From Tricholomella constricta (taxonomy: Eukaryota; Basidiomycota; Agaricomycetes; Agaricales; Lyophyllaceae), in contig JAACJP010000004.1 of NCBI GenBank assembly GCA_013368375.1, positions 1,956,225 to 2,020,224 on the forward strand: DNA of 64,000 nt. The letters are read 5' to 3'. The notes below the pieces were generated by a model that was given only the letters and a program-made list of their open reading frames with translations, did not search any database and was not told where the DNA came from. Positions 23,101-29,657 of the stretch are shown in pieces (the stretch's first letter is position 1; each line of letters begins with the position of its first letter). The position numbers and the translations under genes were made by a program.

Positions 23101-23769
23101 CTGCTTGTCATCGTCGACGAGATTAATGTGGTGATTAACCCCTCGTACCGGAGGTAGTTCCTCCGGTACCCCATTCATGATGTCCTTACAGGACTCCATC
23201 CATGCGTCCCGCAATCGCGGGATATCCTCCTCTGTAAGGGCGCCCATCTGAGCTACCCGCTTTCGGTGTCTCTCCGTCACCGCACGCAGCGACTCGCTGA
23301 CGTGCTCATCCGTAAACGGATCATCCACTTCCGGTATTACCGGGAATACCGCACGTATTGCTTCCCGCGGTACCCGGAACCTTGTAAATTCCTGTACGAT
23401 CTCCTCGAGTTCGCGCAGATCCTTCAGTGTGTGGTAGCGGCTTCGTCCGCTTCTAAGAATGTCGGGTGCTTCGTCCACCATTCTTTCAATGTCTTCGGTC
23501 GACAACACATCATCGTCCTCCATGATTACCGGGAATGACCTCAGTAATCCCGTTCCCGGAGTGGGCGCATCCACGTCCTCCTCCTCCTCGATCCTCACTC
23601 GCCGTCGCCCTTCCGACGTCCGCGTGCCTTCACTCGGCTTCTCTTCTGGGGTTATTCCTAACCCCCTCCCGTCTGTGTCCGACCATTCGTCGTTACACAC
23701 TATCAGAGGCTCGCTCGTTGCCAGTCCCCGATACCGTGGTCGCTCGTCTACATCGTCGACCACGCGCAC
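20191..23769 (-). CDS. chromovirus pol: RT, RNase H, integrase, chromodomain
   Basis: This 1192-residue polyprotein copies element RNA into DNA and integrates it. The reverse transcriptase has APMLCIPKKDGRLRTAVDGR, KIDFSDAYEQ and the catalytic HVYLDDLFVYS near residue 375. RNase H follows with the WVICDASVSGVG and VVTDHKALEF blocks. The integrase has an HHCC finger (HRVVGHFG ... CASCQTC) and DDE residues in GMDFVGPF, VCDRDPKFTS and DGATERANRS. A chromodomain lies at about residues 1090-1145 (YYVDEIVGHQWTGKEVSFLV, then KWTMGDSTWEP), which places it among chromoviruses that target chromatin. The ORF is intact. It starts 19 bp beyond the gag stop in a different frame, so expression may need frameshifting, reinitiation or splicing. 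Confidence 0.93.
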   Translation of the reverse strand: MRVVDDVDERPRYRGLATSEPLIVCNDEWSDTDGRGLGITPEEKPSEGTRTSEGRRRVRIEEEEDVDAPTPGTGLLRSFPVIMEDDDVLSTEDIERMVDEAPDILRSGRSRYHTLKDLRELEEIVQEFTRFRVPREAIRAVFPVIPEVDDPFTDEHVSESLRAVTERHRKRVAQMGALTEEDIPRLRDAWMESCKDIMNGVPEELPPVRGVNHHINLVDDDKQYHYHLPRCPDSLRTQLMEKIARYTRAGWWESVQTSQAAPMLCIPKKDGRLRTAVDGRKRNANTIKDVTPFPDQDQIRLDVARAKIRSKIDFSDAYEQVRVHLPDVRKSAFATVFGTFVSHTMQIGDCNAPATFQRVMTMIFRDFIGIFLHVYLDDLFVYSATVDEHEKHLELVFDKIRENKFYLKKEKCELYSDKVDCLGHVIDDKGLHATADKMARIREWRRPRNYGDIQRFLGLVQYLAHFLPDISSYTTPLSAMTQNGQAFAWRPIHESCFQAIKDACCKTPVLVPLDHGKDEPIWVICDASVSGVGAMYGQGPTWQTCRPAGFMSRKFTDAQRHYRVFEQETIAILEALLKWEDKLIGYRIHVVTDHKALEFFQMQRRLSSRQTRWMEYLSRFDFDSDAGESVANSADDPTVFQSRERGADLRSTVENGEGNEIFLSAVKAGYETDPLFKKVVSAPAQHPSFRVKEGLVWGKNRGGEEVLCIPSAKNGAQSLHGQVIERAHRVVGHFGPQRTADYVRRWYWWPRLQREVEAFCASCQTCITTKGEYRAPAGLVHSLPIPTKPWESIGMDFVGPFPEVDGYNYLWVVVCRMTSQVHLVPLNTRTTASQLSWIYMREVVRLHGLPSSIVCDRDPKFTSKWWKELHRLMGSTLLMSTAFHPQTDGATERANRSIAQIIRSCIRPDQRDWVVALPMVEFAINSSISAAMGFAPFEVNHGYMPTVMMKIDPGTKAPPGVQEFAANALRNMAAAHDAIIAARTFQRHHANTRRRPDPVIGKDDLVYLSTDNLSLPSGRAGKLLPKYVGPYRVLEVFPETSNYVLELPEALRKRRIHPRFHISRIRPHQANDDALFPNRATPEAYDFGAPDETKYYVDEIVGHQWTGKEVSFLVKWTMGDSTWEPLKTCEELEALDSYLELIGVKDWTALPRRATVTTRAKTGARRMASRHTAREGAVTGPNRSQSGKKKSA

Positions 23770-23787
23770 TCTGCCTTCCCGCGGTAG

Positions 23788-26700
23788 TCATTCCTGATCA
23801 TACCCTGCGTCGCTGCGCCTCAATGCGCTTCGTCGCGCCATTTCTCGGGTCTCCTCCTCGACCGTAAACGTCGGAGCAGGACTCCCGCTTATCCGAACAC
23901 AGTTATGCCGGAAATCCAGTTCGATTTCCAGCTGCCTCATCAATGCGACGCCAATAATGGCGTCGTATTTATCCAAGTTTACTATATCAAAGTAAACTTG
24001 CGCGTCTATCGCCTCATACTTCATTGGGACTGTCGTTCCGTAGTTGATCACTGATCGACTACCCTTCGTTCCCAACTGTAGCGGCACCACTTCCTCCAGT
24101 TGGTGCACTTTCATTTTCGCCACTTTGGCAAATTCGGGGGACACGGCCTCCGCCGTGCATCCCGAGTCAAATAGGGTGAACGCTTTCAGCCCATTAATTT
24201 CTACCAATGCCGTAAAGCATTGGCGCTCCTGCGCTTTGCGCGTTGGACGTTTAAGAAGTCGTGTAGACTTCTTAACCACAATGGGTCGGGTTCCCGTCCC
24301 CGTCCCAGTCGCTGTATTCGCCGCGAACATCTGTGCGGCCTCTCCCTCGTCTTCCGACTCACTATCGCTGACTTCCACTAATAGTGGAAGTCCCTCCTCC
24401 CCCGAGTCATCCTCGAGGGTCCTCCCGAAGCACAGTCGTTCGACTGTGTCTCTGTCGTCGTCGGAACCGTACTCCTCGTACTGTTCCAACGCATAGTCCT
24501 CCCCTTCGGACTCATATTGCTCCCCCAGAAGAGGCGTCTCGCTCTCTTCTGGTTCTACGGGCGCTGTTGCTGCTGGTCGTTCGCCGCCGCATCGTCCATC
24601 GTGGCTGCGTCCAGCCACTTCCGTGTCCGACGTATCGTCCACGATATCCCGCACCGCGTTCAGTCGCGCAGTGCTGCTCTTGTTCTTAGGGCACTTGCGG
24701 CTTCTCGCAAAATGCTCCAGGCTGCCGCAATCGAAGCAGGCTAGCCGCTTCTCGCCTGAGGGCTTCGTCCCTCCGTCTACGCCCTTCGCAGGCGTCGCTG
24801 GCGGTTTCTTACTGTCCGATTTCGGTTCTGACCGTTGTCCTCCCGGACCTGTCGGTTTGTAGGGTGGTCGGCTCCCACCCTCATACGTTCTCGTTGGAGC
24901 CCGCGCTACAGCGGTATCCTTCTTTTCCGATGATTTTCGGGCTACTGCCTCATAGTCATCGTATCCGCGAAGTACTCGGTTTGCCTGCTCAATTTTGAGC
25001 CCGGCTTCGAGTATTTCTCGCATTCGCGACGTCTCCGCCGTGAATCCCCTGTTCAAGATTTCCTTGCGCAGGTATCTTGGGATACCGGTCATAAACCGCC
25101 GTTTGAATGTATACGGGTCGGGTGGCATTACCATCCGTTCCGCATATCTCTTTAATTGATGGAAGAATTCATTTATTCCGCCATCTGCGCTATACACAGC
25201 GCGTTCGAACCCTACATAAGCATCCTGCAACGATGCTTCATGAATAAACCGGTCATATAATCCGGTAATGACGTCCTTGAACGTCCAGTCTCGACGTCGC
25301 CGGTGAATACCGTCGACGTTGTCCGTAAACCATACAGCGGCGGCCCCCTTGAGGTACATCCCTGCGTACGAGATTCGCTCTCGCTCCCGGTCCTGTCCCC
25401 CAAGCTGGTTGATCTCCATCCAGCGGAGCACGCTATATAGCCATGTATCGAATTCTTCCATACTTGGCGCCCCGTTATATTCCTCGGGCATGGGCACTCG
25501 CAGTGCTCCAGGCCTCGCTCCTCCCTGTTGCATAGCTATAATGCTATCCAACTTTTCATCAATCGTTGCATGATATCGACCATGCACTTTCAGGAGATAC
25601 TCTCCTTGGCGTTGCAGTCCGCTCGCCCCGAACGACCTTACCGGCCGTTGTGGAGTTACCAACTGCTGCTGGCCTCCTCCATAGTGTACCCCCGGAGTGC
25701 GACTCGGTAGTCGTATTCCCCCGTAGTACTGTGGATTGTTCGGAGGATTACTCCGTCCATCCCAGCCGCCCGTTGGGTGGCTAGCGTGAGTCGGGCGTGG
25801 CGTCGTCGTTCCTCGCCCACCGGACCCATATTCCGGTCTCACTAGTGCAGGCGGCGCATTAGTGTGCCCTCCTTCGAACTCGCTTTCCGAGTTCTCCTCG
25901 GCTTCCGAGTTGTCCTCCTCTCCACCGTATCCGCCTGGGTTTGCCGCCTCCAGTCGTAGGTCTGGATGCGGCCTTGTGGTCGCAACACTGTTGCGTCCGC
26001 TACCTCTCACCGCCTCGGTGACCCGCCCACTAGGCAGTTCTGCGCAGTGCGTAACGATTTCGTCGTCGCACGAGGGCCCTCGTTTATATGACGTCGGGCC
26101 TTCTCCTGATAAATCCCAGGTCCGACTGTATGAAGTCGCTGCTGGTTCCGCCTTGGGTGGGTTCATCGCCCGTTCGTAGGCTGCGTGTCTCACGCGCGCC
26201 TGCGAGCTTGTCTCGTCTTGCTGGCGAGGCTGCCGCAAACTTTGGTTTACGGCTTCCATCGTATCTAACGATGGTAAGGCTACGTCCCGCTGGGTTACAA
26301 CCTGGCGGTATGGTTCCTCGTGGTCCTGTTGTACGAGTGGTGATTCCACCTGCTCGAACACTTCATCATACTTCCTCAGCCCCTCTTCCACAAGAGAGCT
26401 GAGCTGTGCCCGGGAGGGAGTTACTCCCTTCCGGCTTCCCGATCTTAGTTGTAGAACGATGGATTCTACTACTATCTCCTGGTCTTTTCGGAGGGCCGAT
26501 TGTCCCCCGGTCGCTTCGACGCATTTTTCAAACGCGTCGTTTACTAGGTTAACTAGCACATCTCGGGGAGGCATGATGCCGTCCCTGCTAAACATCCGTA
26601 TGTTTAATACTATGCTTTCCACTAATAAATCACGGTCATCCACCACAGATGACGAAGGCAGCGTTCCGCTGCTTTCTCGTTTCGCTGGTTTCTTCTCAGC

Positions 26701-27198
26701 CCGGCGATTTCGTCGGGCTGCGGTCGACATCATCTTTGACGATCGCGATGCGGGCACATCAGTGAGTTCACTGGTGCCAAATATTGCTGGGTGACCATGT
26801 TCGTCATCCCGCATCTTTACTGAGCTCCTCGATATATTATCGAAGGGCGCAGGAAACACGCCCTGGCGTTCCTGCGAGGTGCCCGATACGGGTTCCTCTT
26901 TGGGTTTCCGGTCGCTCCAACCGGGTCCCACCTGGGAGCCCCCTTCTCGGATACTGACGGGCCTTGTCAAAATTGCGCTCTGAGGTCGAGCGCTGCTGCG
27001 CTCGTCCTCTAGATGATAGTTTCTATCATCTGGGTGTGACTTTGCCACGTCACGCGTAGGCTCCACTCTGTCGCCGCTCCCGGCGACTCCACTTCCCGGT
27101 GGATTCTCTTCTCGCGGCTTCGGATTGTCCGGCACCACGGATCCCGACCGGTTTTGGTCAGAAGGCTTCGGTTTCGAAGTCTTCTTTTTGTTGGACAT
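23788..27198 (-). CDS. chromovirus gag and aspartic protease
   Basis: This 1136-residue product forms the particle and matures it. The first 400 residues are disordered and charged. The capsid-like domain runs from about 590 to 770 (MPEEYNGAPSMEEFDTWLYS, AAVWFTDNVDG, YDRFIHEASLQDAYVGFE), then a basic linker. A zinc knuckle starts at Cys821 (CFDCGSLEHF, then C after six residues), a slightly long variant of CCHC. An acidic stretch follows, and then the protease with the catalytic Asp at 1011 in a DSG rather than DTG context and the family-typical IIGVALMRQLEIELDF end. The start at 27198 is 57 bp inside the 5' LTR border. The ORF has no breaks. Confidence 0.9.
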   Translation of the reverse strand: MSNKKKTSKPKPSDQNRSGSVVPDNPKPREENPPGSGVAGSGDRVEPTRDVAKSHPDDRNYHLEDERSSARPQSAILTRPVSIREGGSQVGPGWSDRKPKEEPVSGTSQERQGVFPAPFDNISRSSVKMRDDEHGHPAIFGTSELTDVPASRSSKMMSTAARRNRRAEKKPAKRESSGTLPSSSVVDDRDLLVESIVLNIRMFSRDGIMPPRDVLVNLVNDAFEKCVEATGGQSALRKDQEIVVESIVLQLRSGSRKGVTPSRAQLSSLVEEGLRKYDEVFEQVESPLVQQDHEEPYRQVVTQRDVALPSLDTMEAVNQSLRQPRQQDETSSQARVRHAAYERAMNPPKAEPAATSYSRTWDLSGEGPTSYKRGPSCDDEIVTHCAELPSGRVTEAVRGSGRNSVATTRPHPDLRLEAANPGGYGGEEDNSEAEENSESEFEGGHTNAPPALVRPEYGSGGRGTTTPRPTHASHPTGGWDGRSNPPNNPQYYGGIRLPSRTPGVHYGGGQQQLVTPQRPVRSFGASGLQRQGEYLLKVHGRYHATIDEKLDSIIAMQQGGARPGALRVPMPEEYNGAPSMEEFDTWLYSVLRWMEINQLGGQDRERERISYAGMYLKGAAAVWFTDNVDGIHRRRRDWTFKDVITGLYDRFIHEASLQDAYVGFERAVYSADGGINEFFHQLKRYAERMVMPPDPYTFKRRFMTGIPRYLRKEILNRGFTAETSRMREILEAGLKIEQANRVLRGYDDYEAVARKSSEKKDTAVARAPTRTYEGGSRPPYKPTGPGGQRSEPKSDSKKPPATPAKGVDGGTKPSGEKRLACFDCGSLEHFARSRKCPKNKSSTARLNAVRDIVDDTSDTEVAGRSHDGRCGGERPAATAPVEPEESETPLLGEQYESEGEDYALEQYEEYGSDDDRDTVERLCFGRTLEDDSGEEGLPLLVEVSDSESEDEGEAAQMFAANTATGTGTGTRPIVVKKSTRLLKRPTRKAQERQCFTALVEINGLKAFTLFDSGCTAEAVSPEFAKVAKMKVHQLEEVVPLQLGTKGSRSVINYGTTVPMKYEAIDAQVYFDIVNLDKYDAIIGVALMRQLEIELDFRHNCVRISGSPAPTFTVEEETREMARRSALRRSDAGYDQE

Positions 27199-27254
27199 TT
27201 TTGGAATTGAAATGTTTTAGGGGTGTTCCCTTGAAGTAAGGGTGTTTAAAAAAC

Positions 27255-27442
27255 TGTAAGGGTGTGGATAGACTTAGGAGTTCACACCAAACTAAACACG
27301 ACCACTGATTGGATTGTGTGTAGATGTAGGTATGTATAAGTCTAAAGATTATATAATACAGAGGTGCTGGCTATATATGGCCAGCACCTTTAGAAATAAA
27401 CAAAGACAAACAACGATCGCTACCATATTCGGTAACGCCCGT
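27255..27442 (-). repeat. element 1 5' LTR, outer end clipped
   Basis: This copy matches the 3' LTR at 17466-17657 throughout by eye, but stops at ...CGCCCGTT where the other continues to TACA. The giant element's TGTCACGCC begins exactly there, so 3-4 bases of the LTR end are missing or shared with the neighbour. Confidence 0.9.
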
Positions 27443-27483
27443 TGTCACGCCTGAAAAGTGTTTCAGACAAAGTGACATAAAAA

Positions 27484-27760
27484 GCCCACTCAGTCGAATT
27501 GATCACTCTAAAGAAAGGTCTTATATTTTATAACACCAGTTCAATCCCTGCCTTATAAACAGTTTAAAGTCTAGCTTGTCACAAACAGCCCAATGGCTCA
27601 GTGGTTAAATTGCACCTACTGCTTTGGCACTTTTGACCTTGCTTCAATCCCGGCCTGGTGCAAAACTTTATAATCATAAGAGATTACTAAGCAGCCCACA
27701 TGGCGCAATGGTTAACTCCATCATTCTGATGATTCTGTAATCCTAAGGACAAGTCAGATG
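27484..27760 (+). repeat. three tRNA-like modules in the left LTR
   Basis: Three segments each begin with GCCCA: at 27,484 (GCCCACTCAGTCGAATTG, with a B-box-like AGTTCAATCCC at 27,538), at 27,588 (GCCCAATGGCTCAGTGGTTA, a good A-box, with TGCTTCAATCCC at 27,639) and at 27,694 (GCCCACATGGCGCAATGGTT, with a decayed 3' half). They do not fold as good tRNAs, so I call them tRNA-like. The right LTR keeps the same three at about 46,116, 46,220 and 46,326. Confidence 0.6.
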
Positions 27761-27834
27761 ACCTCAGCTTAGTCATAACTCCTGAACTTGTCTGATTGGA
27801 TCCATATGAACTGTTTCGTCATTATGACTCATAT

Positions 27835-28380
27835 GCAGCTCATGACTCATTGCACCTTCATGACTCATATGTCAGGATGGTCCACATGCTCCACATGACA
27901 TTTATATAAGCATGACTCATATGACAGCATGACTCACACCCCCACATGACTCATCTGCCTACATGACCCAAATCTGACATTCTGACTCAAGTGTGCTAAA
28001 TATAACCCATATCTTAACATGACTCATGTCTATATGACTCCATTCTGACAATCTGACTCAAGTGTTCTATAATTAACCCTCTACATGTGATCTGACTCAT
28101 GGATTGCATCTAGATGACTCATTTACAGTCATTATAACACTTGACTCATTATCATTCTATTTTTAACTCTACACATGTAATCTGACTCATAGATTGCATC
28201 AGGATGACTCATTTACAGTCAAGGCTGTTTATTTATAACATCTGACTCATTATATTTCTATAAATATGCTCTGACTCATCCTGACTCATTACTTTCTATA
28301 AATACACATTCTGACTCACCCTGACTCATTCTGACTCCTTCACTTACAATATATGACTCTACATGACTCATTGTACTGCA
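27835..28380 (+). promoter_or_regulatory. array of about 20 TGACTCA (AP-1/Gcn4-type) sites, left LTR
   Basis: I count twenty exact TGACTCA heptamers within 546 bp, all on the plus strand, with irregular spacing and many in the symmetrical form ATGACTCAT. One-base variants (TGACTCC, TGACTCT) lie between them. TGACTCA is the known binding site of AP-1 and Gcn4 bZIP proteins. The last site ends 33 bp before the TATA box, which is the layout of an upstream activating array. Confidence 0.85.
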
Positions 28381-28412
28381 TCAATGCTTAGTAAGCGTAG
28401 GTAGCCAAAATG

Positions 28413-28420
28413 TATATAAG
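28413..28420 (+). promoter_or_regulatory. TATA box of left LTR
   Basis: The sequence TATATAAG, followed by GGAGAGG, is the best core promoter signal in the LTR. It is conserved in the right LTR at 47,042-47,049 and sits directly downstream of the TGACTCA array. Confidence 0.7.
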
Positions 28421-28564
28421 GGAGAGGAAATTGAGTATTCCCCCCAGTCTGGTGTGGTATAACAGTGGTTTCATCCAATATACAGCCTGCACTCACCCCC
28501 CATTGGTCATATTGTTGACCAAGGCAGTAATCTTAGTTGATTCACTGTTGTTTCTGTCTGCCAA

Positions 28565-28960
28565 AGGTTGTTCGTCACTGTAAGATACAGTGAGCAACTT
28601 GGTAGTTTGGTTTGTTCGTCACTGTCGCCAACAGTGAGCAAACCAGAAAGTCAGTTTCAGTCTAGTGGAATTCCTGCTCGAGCCTGGCAGTGCCCAGAAG
28701 AGTTGCGAAGTGAGCTAGTCTGTCGTTCTTGTCTGTCAATCTTGTCCGTCACTGTACGAAACAGTGAGCAAGATTGATAATTAGTTTGTTCGTCACTGTC
28801 CACAACAGTGAGCAAACTCGGTATTCTTCGTCAAGTCTAGTATATATCTACTCGAGCCTGGCAGTGCCCAGAAGAGTGTGATTGAGACTAGTGTTCGTCA
28901 TCGTCCGTATCTCTCAAGCTTGTTCGTCACTGTAAGAGACAGTGAGCAACCTTGTTAGAT
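28565..28960 (+). repeat. five hairpins and tandem module in R/U5
   Basis: Five copies of a short hairpin, TCACTGT-(4-6 nt)-ACAGTGA flanked by TTCG or TCCG and GCAA, occur between the TATA box and the LTR end. Two copies of CGAGCCTGGCAGTGCCCAGA separate the pairs, so the block is an imperfect tandem of about 180-190 bp. It would lie in the transcribed leader. Confidence 0.75.
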
Positions 28961-29595
28961 TTATTTCGTCATTGTTTCTCGTATTAATCAGCTATCAGTT
29001 AGTTGATTACATTTATTACTGACCTATATTCTATCTTTTGTCATCAGGAAGCCTTCGTCATCGTCAAGTCCATTCAAGTCATCGTATACATCTGTCAGTC
29101 AAGTTATCGTCAAGTCTATTCAAGTTATCGTATACATCTGCCAGTCAAGTCAAGTCAAGTCAAGTCAAGGTTATTCAAGTCATTATATATACACAAGTCA
29201 GTCAAGTCAAGTTAAGTCAAGCCTTATCAAGTTATCATATATCAAGTCATCGTATATCAAGTTATCATATACACATAGTATCTTCAACGACACACTCACG
29301 ACATCTATCACGACTATCTACGACACTTATCACGTCTATTTACGACCCTCGTCACTGTTTCTAACGATCTACTCCACAGCTGTTCATTGTCTTAAACATT
29401 GTTGAGATATATTTCTTCAACAAAGACAATTGACTAACCACCCATCTCTAGACCAGATAATAAACTAACCACTCCTAGGTAATTGTATCTGGAAGGATTC
29501 CCCAACGAACACCAGGTGACCTTCCCGTCGCATATAATAGCTTCCGGTTGAGCCTGGACACTGATCTTTTTCATAAAGCTTGGTGTGAACTGACA

Positions 29596-29657
29596 TAATT
29601 GGAGCCCACCGCGAGGGGATTTTTTTCCAGTTAATTACCATTGAAGCTACCTAGTTT
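29596..29657 (+). other. element 2 leader with primer-binding-site candidate
   Basis: Five bases after the left LTR comes TGGAGCCCACCGCGAGGGG. A TGG start is what a tRNA-primed element needs. It implies a primer tRNA whose 5' end begins GCCCACC, the same start as the tRNA-like modules of the LTR. Confidence 0.6.

Larger units (their letters stand above)
17466..27442 (-). mobile_element. Ty3/gypsy chromovirus, near-intact (element 1)
   Basis: This LTR retrotransposon of about 10 kb is oriented on the minus strand. Its 5' LTR is at 27255-27442 and its 3' LTR at 17466-17657. The LTRs look identical by eye, apart from the outer end of the 5' LTR, which lacks its last 3-4 bases. That implies a young insertion. 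Order in the element: 5' LTR, gag-protease ORF, pol ORF with chromodomain, third ORF, polypurine tract AGAGGGGGAGAG directly next to the 3' LTR, 3' LTR. All three ORFs are open, so it may be autonomous. No TGG-type primer-binding site follows the 5' LTR. The outer end of the 5' LTR abuts the giant element at 27,443, so no target-site duplication can be shown. Confidence 0.9.
27443..29595 (+). repeat. element 2 left LTR
   Basis: The LTR is modular. In order it holds three tRNA-like modules (27,484-27,760), a dense TGACTCA array (27,835-28,380), a TATA box at 28,413-28,420, a set of five related hairpins with two copies of a CTGGCAGTGCCCAGAAGAG motif (28,565-28,960), and an AAGTC pentamer-rich tract (29,085-29,260). 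U3 is therefore about 1 kb and R-U5 unusually long. Small ORFs inside it are repeat artefacts. Confidence 0.92.

Noticed and set aside
23535..23867. Plus-strand ORFs opposite chromovirus gag and pol
   Set aside because: They are shadows of a GC-biased coding strand. The minus strand has the full domain set.
27588..27662. A genuine tRNA gene in the LTR
   Set aside because: A and B box-like motifs are present, but the acceptor and T arms do not pair, so I call it only tRNA-like.
27835..28380. TGACTCA array as a simple microsatellite or CRISPR-like array
   Set aside because: Spacing is irregular and flanks differ, so it is not a simple tandem repeat. There are no regular spacers, and CRISPR is not expected in a fungus.
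28568..28777. Small ORFs inside both LTRs (also 47,197-47,412 and 47,666-47,904)
   Set aside because: They read through hairpin and pentamer repeats, have repeat-derived composition, and show no independent coding sign.
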